From the IMG/VR virus record IMGVR_UViG_3300034121_000256, positions 1 to 31,720 of that record: a stretch of DNA of 31,720 nt; one strand, given 5' to 3'. This DNA is from a virus. The position numbers were made by a program, and so were the translations under genes. Shown one piece after another: positions 16,895 through 23,906 of the stretch (positions are counted from its first letter, which is position 1; each line of letters begins with the position of its first letter). The notes under the pieces were generated by a model. The model did not search any database, was not told the DNA's origin, and worked only from the letters and a program-made list of their open reading frames with translations.

Positions 16895-17382
16895 AATACA
16901 TAGTATTTATTTTAATTCTTGGTTTTTTCTCTTGTACAACATTAAAAAAGGCAGAGGGGTATTTTGAAAAGCACCCTGAAAAAGCTAATTATGTAGCAAA
17001 GCAGTATATCAATGCTTTTGAACTACCAGGGGCAAAGATTTGCTTGGATGCTTTCCCACCAATTAATAAAATTGATACATTTTCAATTGTCAAGGATTCC
17101 TTGATAGTTCAAAATATAACTGATACATTATATAAGTGGTTAAAGGAAACAAAATACATTGATAGAGAAAAGATAAAAAAGATATTAGTGCCTTGCAACG
17201 ATAGTATCAAGATAGTATCAAAAATAATATATGATGAAAAGTACAAGATATTGTACAACGATTTAAATACAAGATTTATAAACATATCAGATTCCCATTC
17301 CAAAATAAAAAGAATATTGTTTTGGACTTGGTTTTTCATCATTATAATTGCTGCAAGTGCAGTATTATTAAAAAAGAAATGA
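16891..17382 (+). CDS. Probable unimolecular spanin (lipoprotein with C-terminal TM)
   Basis: 163 residues. The N-terminus KYIVFILILGFFSC is a lipoprotein signal with the acylated Cys at residue 15, and the C-terminus has a single strong membrane helix at about 143-160 (FFIIIIAASAVLL) followed by KKK. A periplasmic stretch of about 125 residues lies between. Outer-membrane lipid anchor plus inner-membrane helix in one chain is the architecture of u-spanins such as T1 gp11, which fuse the two membranes in the last lysis step. It overlaps the endolysin by 4 bp, as expected of a lysis cassette, and overlaps the exonuclease start by 4 bp. Confidence 0.78.
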   Translation: MKYIVFILILGFFSCTTLKKAEGYFEKHPEKANYVAKQYINAFELPGAKICLDAFPPINKIDTFSIVKDSLIVQNITDTLYKWLKETKYIDREKIKKILVPCNDSIKIVSKIIYDEKYKILYNDLNTRFINISDSHSKIKRILFWTWFFIIIIAASAVLLKKK

Positions 17383-18107
17383 CAAAACGAAAAAGGCTTT
17401 TTTTTGATATTGAAACTTCACCAAATATTTGTCTTGTATTTCAAACTGGTTATAAAATAAACATTGATAGTGGAAACATTATTAAAGAACGAGCAATCAT
17501 TTGTATTTGTTGGAAATGGGAGGATTCTAAAGAAGTATTTGAGGTTCATTGGGATGCCAAACAAAATGACAAGACATTACTACAAAAGTTTATTAAGGTA
17601 GCAAATGAAGCTGATGAACTTGTCGGCCATAATGGGGATAAATTTGACCTTGCTTGGATAAGAACCAGGTGCTTATATCATGGTATTGAGATGTTTCCAA
17701 AATACACAACCATTGACACCTTAAAGGTAGCAAGGCAAAAATTTAAGTTTAATAGTAATAAGCTAAATTACATAGCGGATTTTTTGGGGTTGGGACAAAA
17801 GATAAAAACTGATTTTAGTCTTTGGAAAAATATTGTTTTGCATAAGGATAAAAAAGCAATGGTTGATATGATTAAATACTGTAAGAAAGATGTACAATTA
17901 TTGGAGCAAGTATTTAAATTATTAAATAACCATATTGAACCCAAAACACATTATGGTGTGATATTTGGTGCTGATAGGGGTAGTTGCCCTGAATGTGGTT
18001 CAGATCATTTAGTTGTCAATAACAAGGTTGTAAATGCATCAGGGTTGAAAAAAATACAATATAGATGCAAGACTTGTGGTAAACTACATTCCAAAACTGA
18101 CAAATGA
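17379..18107 (+). CDS. DEDDy 3'-5' exonuclease (DnaQ-like fold) with C-terminal zinc ribbon
   Basis: 242 residues from the ATG at 17379, which overlaps the spanin stop. Exo I is FFDIET (Asp10, Glu12), Exo II is VGHNGDKFDLAW (Asp90) and Exo III is YCKKD (Tyr167, Asp171), giving the DEDDy set of RNase H-like exonucleases (YprB-type). A zinc ribbon follows: CPEC at 203-206 and CKTC at 230-233. It may degrade single strands in DNA repair, recombination or host DNA recycling; there is no attached polymerase. The reading frame is open upstream to 17322 but that part lies inside the spanin gene. Confidence 0.85.
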   Translation: MTKRKRLFFDIETSPNICLVFQTGYKINIDSGNIIKERAIICICWKWEDSKEVFEVHWDAKQNDKTLLQKFIKVANEADELVGHNGDKFDLAWIRTRCLYHGIEMFPKYTTIDTLKVARQKFKFNSNKLNYIADFLGLGQKIKTDFSLWKNIVLHKDKKAMVDMIKYCKKDVQLLEQVFKLLNNHIEPKTHYGVIFGADRGSCPECGSDHLVVNNKVVNASGLKKIQYRCKTCGKLHSKTDK

Positions 18108-18379
18108 AACGGATAAAAGTAAAATATAAAAAACTTGGCCAGCACAAGGCTTGGGGAATGGCTAACTTTGACGATGATACAATTATTGTTGATAGTAGCT
18201 TAAAACAAAAAAAGAAAATGGAAATTATTCTTCACGAATGTTTGCATTGCCTTTTTAAAGATTTAGATGAAGAAGAAATCATACAAAAATCAGTAATTTT
18301 AACCCACACTTTGTGGCACGAAAACTTTCGTAGCATTGAACCTGAACAAAAGATATTACTGCAAGATGGCACAAAATAA
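18104..18379 (+). CDS. Small HExxH metallopeptidase-like protein
   Basis: 91 residues. IILHECLHCLF contains the zinc-binding HExxH motif (HECLH, residues 44-48), preceded by a short beta-rich part with DDDTIIVDSSL as in ImmA/IrrE- and SprT-like small phage proteins. The third metal ligand is not obvious, so activity is uncertain. It overlaps the exonuclease by 4 bp and ends the operon: a terminator follows 28 bp after the stop. Roles in cleaving a repressor or processing a DNA-linked protein are possible but are guesses. Confidence 0.7.
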   Translation: MKRIKVKYKKLGQHKAWGMANFDDDTIIVDSSLKQKKKMEIILHECLHCLFKDLDEEEIIQKSVILTHTLWHENFRSIEPEQKILLQDGTK

Positions 18380-18407
18380 GTAGTTTTTTTCATTGTGATT
18401 GTTAATT

Positions 18408-18440
18408 CCCCTGATGTTTCTACATTGGGGGTTTTTTATT
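18408..18440 (+). terminator. Intrinsic terminator 1 of a matching pair
   Basis: Stem CCCCTGATGT (18408-18417) / ACATTGGGGG (18422-18431) closes with a TTCT loop and two G-T wobble pairs, followed by TTTTTTATT. It ends the lysis-exonuclease-HExxH transcript. It has the same stem length, loop and order as the hairpin at 19766, and both are preceded by GTGATT. Confidence 0.88.
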
Positions 18441-18484
18441 GATTTTCAATGATTTATAAATATTTTATAAAAAAAGTGATATTT

Positions 18485-18518
18485 TTGTTTTTATATCACA
18501 TAAGATATATTACATTTG
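18485..18518 (+). promoter_or_regulatory. Bacteroidota-type promoter
   Basis: TTG at 18485-18487 (within ATTTTTG), a 23-base spacer and TACATTTG at 18511-18518 match the Flavobacteria/Bacteroides promoter form TTG-N17-23-TAnnTTTG. It lies just upstream of the short ORF at 18535, directly after a terminator, where a new transcription unit must begin. The leader after it is purine-rich (GTGAAAACAAAAAAAAA). Confidence 0.75.
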
Positions 18519-18534
18519 TGAAAACAAAAAAAAA

Positions 18535-18633
18535 ATGGAAAAATTAATTTCAAACGCAACACAAAAACAAGTAATTATTGGATCAATAATACTTGTAATT
18601 ATTATGTCTTTTGCTGATAATATTTTTAACTAA
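18535..18633 (+). CDS. Short single-TM peptide, 32 aa
   Basis: ORF of 32 residues beginning MEKLISNATQKQ with one hydrophobic helix at about 13-26 (VIIGSIILVIIMSF). It is the first ORF after the promoter, with an A-rich leader ending in ten A residues directly before the ATG. No family recognised. Its stop is 13 bp before the HTH gene. Single-TM phage peptides often act on host membranes, but nothing here shows how. Confidence 0.6.
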   Translation: MEKLISNATQKQVIIGSIILVIIMSFADNIFN

Positions 18634-18646
18634 AACTAAAATCAAA

Positions 18647-18817
18647 ATGGAAAAAGTAAACATTAGAGAATTAAGAAAAGAAAAAAAGCTAACACAAATG
18701 AAGTTAGCTGAATTGACTGGTTTGTCATTTGTAACGATTAATCGTGCAGAAAAGAAAGGTGTAATGAGATTATCAACTTATGATAAGATTGTTGACACCT
18801 TAAAAGCTATACAATGA
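18647..18817 (+). CDS. Cro/CI-type helix-turn-helix regulator, XRE-like
   Basis: 56 residues from ATG 18647 (leader AAATCAAA). NIRELRKEKKLTQMKLAELT followed by GLSFVTINRAEKKG is a classical XRE helix-turn-helix, and the protein is just the DNA-binding domain with no protease or dimerisation domain. It probably controls its own promoter or the early genes. It is co-transcribed with neighbours and its stop overlaps the next start (ATGA, 18814-18817). It does not by itself indicate lysogeny since no integrase is present. Confidence 0.87.
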   Translation: MEKVNIRELRKEKKLTQMKLAELTGLSFVTINRAEKKGVMRLSTYDKIVDTLKAIQ

Positions 18818-19137
18818 TTTTATTAGTTATTACTATAATTGCATTTATTGTTGCTGGGATTGTGCTTTATCCAAAGCCTAAAAAAAAACAAGTAAAACCT
18901 AAAAAAATTAAGTTTCAAATACCAGCATCGTTTTGGGATGATTACAATCATTGCATTAATTCTATTCATAAGATGAAACCAAATGATTGTTCAAGAGTTG
19001 AAAATATGATAGACAACATCATGTACCAATATGTTGAACTGCTTGATACAAACACATACATTGATAAGTTAAGCAACTTGGTTGATGCATATAATAAAAA
19101 AGTTAAGACATTTCTTATTACTAAACATTTAAATTAA
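18814..19137 (+). CDS. Membrane-anchored small protein, function unknown
   Basis: 107 residues. An N-terminal membrane helix (residues 2-18, ILLVITIIAFIVAGIVL) is followed by a strongly basic stretch (PKPKKKQVKPKKIK) and a helical domain of about 75 residues, probably cytoplasmic by the positive-inside rule. It is coupled to the HTH gene by an ATGA overlap. The function is unknown; blocking superinfection or tethering host factors to the membrane would fit the topology, but that is speculation. Confidence 0.7.
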   Translation: MILLVITIIAFIVAGIVLYPKPKKKQVKPKKIKFQIPASFWDDYNHCINSIHKMKPNDCSRVENMIDNIMYQYVELLDTNTYIDKLSNLVDAYNKKVKTFLITKHLN

Positions 19138-19142
19138 ACAAA

Positions 19143-19730
19143 ATGGGACTAAATCAAAGTCAGTCAGATTCAGTAATTTTTCTTCAGATTGCCAATGGCA
19201 AAATTGTAAGACAATCAAAAGTGCCAGTAGAAAATTCAGTTGCAAGGATCAACAAACTTGGTCGTGAAGTGCATGAACTATTTTATGATTCAATAACCGG
19301 TGTTATAACTGATGTTATAACAAGAGAATCAGAATATGGAAAGTCATGGGTAGTTAGCATGAAATCAGATGGTAAACTTTACAAGTTAGAGTTTAACTAT
19401 TCAAGCGGTTATGCTACAACTTTCTTAAAAGCATTGCCAAACGTATCTTTTGGGGATGTTGTAACACTATCACCAAAACTTATCATTGATGGTGATAAAA
19501 AGAAATCAGTATTATTTATCAGCCAAGATGGTAAAGGTCTTAAGCATTTCTTTACTAGAGATAATCCAAATGGATTACCCGAACTTAAAAAGATAAAGAT
19601 TAAAGGAAAGGAAAGCTGGGATGATTCTGATAGAATGGAATTTCTTGAGCAGTATGTTCAAAATAATATAATACCTATGCTAAAGCCTACACTTCAAGAC
19701 ACAATTGAAGGCGAGGAAGTACCTTTTTAA
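19143..19730 (+). CDS. Probable single-stranded DNA-binding protein
   Basis: 195 residues. The core from about 55 to 130 looks like an OB-fold (alternating strands such as VITDVITRESEYGKSWVVSM and DVVTLSPKLII). The C-terminus is acidic and ends EGEEVPF, a close match to the ...DDxIPF tip of bacterial SSB that recruits partner proteins. It is followed by a terminator and then nuclease/helicase genes, which suits a replication role. The ATG has an AAACAAA leader. Codon use is somewhat more C-rich, consistent with abundant expression. Confidence 0.68.
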   Translation: MGLNQSQSDSVIFLQIANGKIVRQSKVPVENSVARINKLGREVHELFYDSITGVITDVITRESEYGKSWVVSMKSDGKLYKLEFNYSSGYATTFLKALPNVSFGDVVTLSPKLIIDGDKKKSVLFISQDGKGLKHFFTRDNPNGLPELKKIKIKGKESWDDSDRMEFLEQYVQNNIIPMLKPTLQDTIEGEEVPF

Positions 19731-19765
19731 GTTTTGGTTAGGTTTCGTTTTACAGTGATTACACC

Positions 19766-19800
19766 CCCCTGGTGTTTCTACACTAGGGGTTATTTTAACT
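19766..19800 (+). terminator. Intrinsic terminator 2 of a matching pair
   Basis: Stem CCCCTGGTGT (19766-19775) / ACACTAGGGG (19780-19789) with a TTCT loop, then TTATTTTAACTTTTATT. One G-T wobble; all else pairs. It ends the HTH/SSB unit. It is plainly related to the hairpin at 18408 in stem length, loop and flanking GTGATT. With only about 26 bases between it and the next gene, downstream transcription needs read-through. Confidence 0.87.
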
Positions 19801-19826
19801 TTTATTAATATTTAAACTACAACTGA

Positions 19827-20582
19827 ATGAAAAATTTTACTATTAACAACAACAAAGGCAGAATTGAATTTTTAGATGCAAGGTTTTATCAAACTGAAGA
19901 TGGGTTTGTACCATCTGTAACGACAATTTTAGAGGCTTACCCAAAAGATGCACACTTTTTTAAATGGTTAAAAGAAGTCGGTTCAGATGCCGACACAATT
20001 CGTGATGAAGCTGGTCGTAGGGGATCAATAGTACACGAACTAACAGAAAAATATGATAGTGGTGAAGAATGTTCATTTATAAGTGAACAAGGCTTTCCAA
20101 AATTCAAAATGAACGAATGGAGTATGTTTGAAAGGTATGTTGAGTTTAGTCAGACATATAAGCCAACGATTGATTCAATGGAGTTGCACATGATTTCACA
20201 AGAACTTGGATTTGCTGGTACATTAGATCGTGTTATAAAACTTAATGGCAAAACAATGCTTTTAGATATTAAGACATCAAATGCTTTCCACAATTTTTAT
20301 TGGTTACAATTGTCTGCTTACAATGAATTACTTAAAACATTAGATATCAATGTTGATACAGTTGGCATCTTATGGCTTAACGCAAAGACCAGGACTGTTG
20401 GAAAAAATGGTGCAATACAAGGTGCTGGGTGGCAATTAGTAAGTAAAACAGTTGATGAACTTAAATCAGATTGGGAATTATTCCAAGCTACTTATAAGTT
20501 ATGGTTGGCTTTGAATGCTGATACAAAGCCAAGGCAAATATCTTATCAATTAAAATATAAGAAAGATGGACAAAATTCTTGA
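19827..20582 (+). CDS. PD-(D/E)XK nuclease, RecB/Cas4-like
   Basis: 251 residues. The motifs of RecB-type exonuclease domains are in order: GSIVHELTE (His70), an acidic residue in SMELHM (Glu119), GFAGTLDRV (Asp134), LLDIKT (Asp147, Lys149) and QLSAY (161-165). No cysteine cluster, so it is not an iron-sulphur Cas4. It likely resects phage or host DNA with the helicase encoded two genes on. The next gene overlaps its end by 17 bp. Confidence 0.84.
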   Translation: MKNFTINNNKGRIEFLDARFYQTEDGFVPSVTTILEAYPKDAHFFKWLKEVGSDADTIRDEAGRRGSIVHELTEKYDSGEECSFISEQGFPKFKMNEWSMFERYVEFSQTYKPTIDSMELHMISQELGFAGTLDRVIKLNGKTMLLDIKTSNAFHNFYWLQLSAYNELLKTLDINVDTVGILWLNAKTRTVGKNGAIQGAGWQLVSKTVDELKSDWELFQATYKLWLALNADTKPRQISYQLKYKKDGQNS

Positions 20583-20802
20583 AGAAGTAATTTACATTAT
20601 GCGACAAAGGTCTGAAGTTGGGATAAAGAAATATGGTACAACTTTAAATCGTGAAGATTTGTCACACCTTGATTGGTTAAACCATCTTCAGCAAGAATTA
20701 ATGGATTCAATCTTATACTTGGAAAAAATCAAACAAAATGAAATTAAGGGATTATCAAATAACAATAAAGGATCAAGCATTAACAATCTTACGAGTTTAT
20801 AA
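20566..20802 (+). CDS. MazG-like small phage protein
   Basis: 78 residues. The stretch RQRSEVGIKKYGTTLNRED, then LSHLDWLNHLQQELMDSILYLEKI, is the recurrent phage form related to MazG-type all-alpha nucleotide pyrophosphohydrolases, with the acidic ELMD segment a candidate metal-binding helix. A role in removing unwanted nucleotides or in host alarmone control is known for MazG relatives, but this short form may be inactive. It overlaps the nuclease gene by 17 bp and the helicase gene by 65 bp. Confidence 0.62.
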   Translation: MDKILEEVIYIMRQRSEVGIKKYGTTLNREDLSHLDWLNHLQQELMDSILYLEKIKQNEIKGLSNNNKGSSINNLTSL

Positions 20803-21976
20803 CATTGTTTATTTAGCAATGGAAGTTAGGACTGGCAAGACTTTAACATCACTTGCCATTGCTTATGAAATTGGTGCTAAAAAGGTTTTATTTGTTACAA
20901 AGAAAAAAGCCATAACCGACATCATTGAACAAGCAAAAGAGATGGGTTATGATATGGAAATATACATTACCAACTTTGAACAGTTGCAAAATGTTGAATC
21001 TAAATTTGACCTAATTATCATTGATGAAGCACATTCACTTGGTGCATTTCCAATGCCTTCAAAAAGGGCAAAAGAACTAAAACGGATATGTGATGAAAAA
21101 AAGATAATATATTTATCAGGTACACCATCACCTGAATCGTATAGTCAGTTATTCCACCAGCTTTGGGTATCTACATTTTCACCATTTGGTAATTATTCTA
21201 ACTTTTACACTTGGGCTAAAGATTATGTAACACTTAAGAAAAAGTATGTTTTTAATCGTGCCATCAATGATTATAGTTTCGCAGATTACGAAACGATAAA
21301 AGAAAAGACTGCACATCTATTTTTAACCTTTACGCAAAAAGAAGCTGGGTTTGAATCACTAATAGAAGAAGAACTTCACTATGTTACAATGGAGCATAGC
21401 ACCTATAAATTTGCCGATAAGTTAAAGAAAGATAAAATTGCCATTAATGCAGAAAACCAAGTGGTAAAGGCTGATACTGCCGTTAAGCTGATGAACAAAT
21501 TACATCAGATTTATAGCGGTTCGGTCATAATAGATGAACCACAACGGACTGCAAAGGTGTTTGATTATAAAAAAGCGGAATATATTAGGGACAAATTTAA
21601 AGGCAAAAAGATAGCTATTTTTTATAAATTCGTAGCCGAGTTCTACGCAATCCAATGGGTATTTGGAAAAAACATTGTATTTGATGCTAAAAAATTTAAT
21701 GAAAGTACCAATACAGATATTGTTTTTTGTAGTCAAATTGTTAGTGGTCGTGAAGGTGTTAATCTTTCTACTGCTGACGATCTTGTATTTTACAACATTG
21801 ATTTTTCTGCTCTTAGTTATTTCCAAAGTAGAGCAAGGATTCAAACGAAAGACCGTACAAAAGAAAGCAAGATACACTGGATATTTTCTCTTAACGGTAT
21901 AGAAGATAAGATATACAAAGCCGTAATGGACAAAAAAGACTATACACTTAATCACTTTAAAACTGACTTTTTATGA
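20738..21976 (+). CDS. SNF2/DEAH-type superfamily 2 helicase
   Basis: 412 residues. Walker A appears as EVRTGKT (29-35), Walker B as IIIDEAH (93-99), motif III as SGTP (127-130), and the second RecA-like half has a GREGVNLSTADDLVFYN and QSRARI stretch (motifs V and VI). The composition is typical of compact phage SNF2-like ATPases that translocate on duplex DNA or remodel forks. ATG 20738 has the good leader AAACAAA, which is why I accept the 65-bp overlap with the previous gene. The end overlaps the next gene (ATGA). Confidence 0.88.
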   Translation: MKLRDYQITIKDQALTILRVYNIVYLAMEVRTGKTLTSLAIAYEIGAKKVLFVTKKKAITDIIEQAKEMGYDMEIYITNFEQLQNVESKFDLIIIDEAHSLGAFPMPSKRAKELKRICDEKKIIYLSGTPSPESYSQLFHQLWVSTFSPFGNYSNFYTWAKDYVTLKKKYVFNRAINDYSFADYETIKEKTAHLFLTFTQKEAGFESLIEEELHYVTMEHSTYKFADKLKKDKIAINAENQVVKADTAVKLMNKLHQIYSGSVIIDEPQRTAKVFDYKKAEYIRDKFKGKKIAIFYKFVAEFYAIQWVFGKNIVFDAKKFNESTNTDIVFCSQIVSGREGVNLSTADDLVFYNIDFSALSYFQSRARIQTKDRTKESKIHWIFSLNGIEDKIYKAVMDKKDYTLNHFKTDFL

Positions 21977-22176
21977 ATTTTACTGAAGTAGCACCACAAG
22001 AAAGAGGCATCATTATTGCCAAGATTTATCACAATATTTGGTACGATGAAACAAGATTTGGATTAATTATGGAACTGCTTAATGAATGGGAAAAAAACCC
22101 TATAAAAGAAGCTAAGTTTCTACACGAAATTCAAGATAACACAATAAAAAATAATGACAATGAAATTTACATCTAA
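21973..22176 (+). CDS. Small unknown protein, 67 aa
   Basis: 67 residues, mostly helical and charged (FGLIMELLNEWEKNPIKEAK), no membrane segment. It is coupled to the helicase by a 4-bp overlap and overlaps the next ORF by about 20 bp. No family recognised. Confidence 0.6.
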   Translation: MNFTEVAPQERGIIIAKIYHNIWYDETRFGLIMELLNEWEKNPIKEAKFLHEIQDNTIKNNDNEIYI

Positions 22177-22579
22177 AGATTTTTCTTTTTCAGTAGAAGG
22201 TATAAATAAGAAATTAGGACTATCAAAAACAATTGATGTTGAATATGACCTTAATTATGGACATATATGCTGGGGTGCTGAAATTGAAACAAGAGAATGG
22301 GGTATTAAGTCAATTTATGCTTATGTTAATGATTATGAGATTGAAATAAACTGGTCAATCAATAAGTCTGATTTAAGCACTAAAGACATTCAAAAGTTAT
22401 TGCAAAATGATTTGGGTGAGTTTTATCCAGCGGATCAATCTGAAGAATTTATTACTGGCAAAATCAGAATTGATAATAAGAAATATACAGTAAATAACCA
22501 CATTGAATTAGCTGGTGATTTAATGCAAATAAATGAAGTGATAGTAAATTTTGATGATTACGAAATAACAATATTATGA
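22154..22579 (+). CDS. Unknown protein, 141 aa
   Basis: 141 residues, acidic, beta-rich, with many aromatic residues in the first half (YGHICWGAEIETREWGIKSI). No signal peptide, membrane helix or catalytic motif was seen. Two starts are possible, ATG 22154 or ATG 22160; the second has slightly less overlap with the preceding ORF. The stop overlaps the next gene by 4 bp. Confidence 0.68.
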   Translation: MTMKFTSKDFSFSVEGINKKLGLSKTIDVEYDLNYGHICWGAEIETREWGIKSIYAYVNDYEIEINWSINKSDLSTKDIQKLLQNDLGEFYPADQSEEFITGKIRIDNKKYTVNNHIELAGDLMQINEVIVNFDDYEITIL

Positions 22580-22776
22580 TACACGAATTTAAAACCCCAA
22601 TAGCAGTAGTTACACCACATGGTGATGGTGAAGCAATACTATTTATTGACTACGGTATAAATGTCAATTCAGTATGGGTTGTCAGACTTGATGGTGGTAA
22701 AGTGTTGCACTACTACTCCGATGATATACAAATTTATGATAATCCAATGAACGGCAAAGGCTGGAATATAAAATAA
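22576..22776 (+). CDS. Small unknown protein, 66 aa
   Basis: 66 residues, beta-rich, soluble-looking: IAVVTPHGDGEAILFIDYGI, then VWVVRLDGGKVLHYYSDDI. It has the look of a small SH3-like or beta-barrel domain and small phage proteins with this V-W-x-V-x-L-D-G-G pattern are common, but no function is known to me. ATGA overlap with the gene before; 7 bp to the nuclease gene after. Confidence 0.65.
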   Translation: MIHEFKTPIAVVTPHGDGEAILFIDYGINVNSVWVVRLDGGKVLHYYSDDIQIYDNPMNGKGWNIK

Positions 22777-22783
22777 AAACAAA

Positions 22784-23056
22784 ATGAAAGAATCAACAAT
22801 TCAAGGCAAGATTGCTAAAAGACTTAGAGAAAACGGATGGTTAGTAACAAAGCTAATCCAAACAAGTATGAACGGAATACCTGACCTTATGGCTATTAGA
22901 AAAGGCAATGTGATATTCTTGGAAGTAAAAAAACCAGGCGAAGAAGCATCCGAACTGCAAAAGTATGTAATGGACAATTTAAGCAAAGCTGGTTGCTTCA
23001 CAATGGTTGTAAACTGCATTGAAGATGTTGATGTGTTTTGCTATAAATATGTGTAA
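22784..23056 (+). CDS. VRR-NUC domain nuclease
   Basis: 90 residues. MKESTIQGKIAKRLRENGWL, then MNGIPDLMAI (Asp34) and VIFLEVKKPGEE (Glu47, Lys49) with a following Q (59), gives the full PD-(D/E)XK core of the stand-alone VRR-NUC family, proposed to be a structure-specific endonuclease. In phages it is often next to helicase genes, as here, and could resolve branched DNA before packaging. A-rich leader AAAAACAAA. Confidence 0.9.
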   Translation: MKESTIQGKIAKRLRENGWLVTKLIQTSMNGIPDLMAIRKGNVIFLEVKKPGEEASELQKYVMDNLSKAGCFTMVVNCIEDVDVFCYKYV

Positions 23057-23057
23057 T

Positions 23058-23867
23058 ATGAAAATAGTGAATAGTTTATCTGGTGGGAAAACATCAAGTT
23101 ATATGGCTTTACATTATAAAGCAGATTATAATGTATTTGCTATAATAACAATAGATGATATGAAATGTAAACCAAAGGATACATCAATTATAAATTATGT
23201 TACCAATAAAATTGGTAAAGAATTTATTGCAACCGCTGAAGATGATAAAACATTATATGCAATGATGAATTTAGAACAGAAATTAGGTCAAAATATAATT
23301 TGGTTAAACGATTTATCATTTGATAAATTAATTGATAAAAGAAAAAGATTACCAAATAAAATATGGAGATTTTGTACAATAGAAATGAAACTAATACCAA
23401 TATTTAATTGGTGGAAAGAAAATATAAATGAAAAAGTAATTATGCAAATCGGATATAGATATGATGAAATAGAAAGATCATATAGATTTTCTAAAACAAT
23501 GAAAAGTATTATAGGCAAAAGCAAAACTGGAAACAGAAATGTTTGGGGTGAAATTGAATGGAGAGAAGGCAAATTTCCTTTAATTGAAGATAAAATATTA
23601 CATTATAAAGTAAAACAATGGGCGGATAACAGCGGAATTATATTTCCTAATGATTCAAATTGTATTGGTTGTTTTTGGAAACCACATCAACAATTAAGAA
23701 AAAATTGGGATGATAATACTAATAAAATGCAATGGTTTGCTAATCAAGAAAAAAATAAAAAATGGAAACTTGAAACAACTTATGAGAGAATTAAAAAACA
23801 TCCAATACAATCTGATTTTGATTTTGGTACTGGTTCAGGTTGTCAAGCTGGGTTTTGTACTGATTAA
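23058..23867 (+). CDS. PP-loop ATPase, PAPS reductase-like
   Basis: 269 residues from ATG 23058, 1 bp after the VRR-NUC stop; the frame is open further back but only inside that gene. LSGGKTSSYM (7-16) is the ATP-pyrophosphatase PP-loop, and RFCTIEMKLIPIF resembles the R-x-C-T block of PAPS reductase-like phage enzymes. Four cysteines in CIGC and CQAGFC near the C-terminus may hold a metal or iron-sulphur cluster. Such enzymes adenylate or transfer sulphur; the substrate here is unknown, with nucleotide or DNA thio-modification possible but not supported by partner genes. Codons are markedly A-rich compared with the nuclease gene before it, suggesting separate acquisition. Confidence 0.78.
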   Translation: MKIVNSLSGGKTSSYMALHYKADYNVFAIITIDDMKCKPKDTSIINYVTNKIGKEFIATAEDDKTLYAMMNLEQKLGQNIIWLNDLSFDKLIDKRKRLPNKIWRFCTIEMKLIPIFNWWKENINEKVIMQIGYRYDEIERSYRFSKTMKSIIGKSKTGNRNVWGEIEWREGKFPLIEDKILHYKVKQWADNSGIIFPNDSNCIGCFWKPHQQLRKNWDDNTNKMQWFANQEKNKKWKLETTYERIKKHPIQSDFDFGTGSGCQAGFCTD

Positions 23868-23885
23868 TAAAGATATAACTTGACA

Positions 23886-23906
23886 AAGTTTACAAATAGT
23901 AAACTT
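23886..23906. promoter_or_regulatory. Perfect inverted repeat, operator-like
   Basis: Arms AAGTTTAC (23886-23893) and GTAAACTT (23899-23906) flank AAATA. On each side lies a near-direct repeat of ATAACTT-R-ACAAA (23875 and 23907 onwards). The element sits in the 53-bp gap before the 77-aa ORF. There is no T-run, so it is more likely a protein-binding site than a terminator; the HTH protein at 18647 is a candidate binder. Confidence 0.6.

Noticed and set aside
17322-17378. Extended start for the exonuclease
   Set aside because: It lies inside the C-terminal membrane helix of the spanin gene; ATG 17379 has the normal ATGA overlap and puts FDIET near the N-terminus.
18611-18646. Extended start for the HTH protein
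   Set aside because: It overlaps the 32-aa TM peptide gene; ATG 18647 has a better leader and starts directly before the HTH.
23019-23057. Extended start for the PP-loop protein
   Set aside because: It lies inside the VRR-NUC gene; ATG 23058 places the PP-loop at residue 7, as usual.
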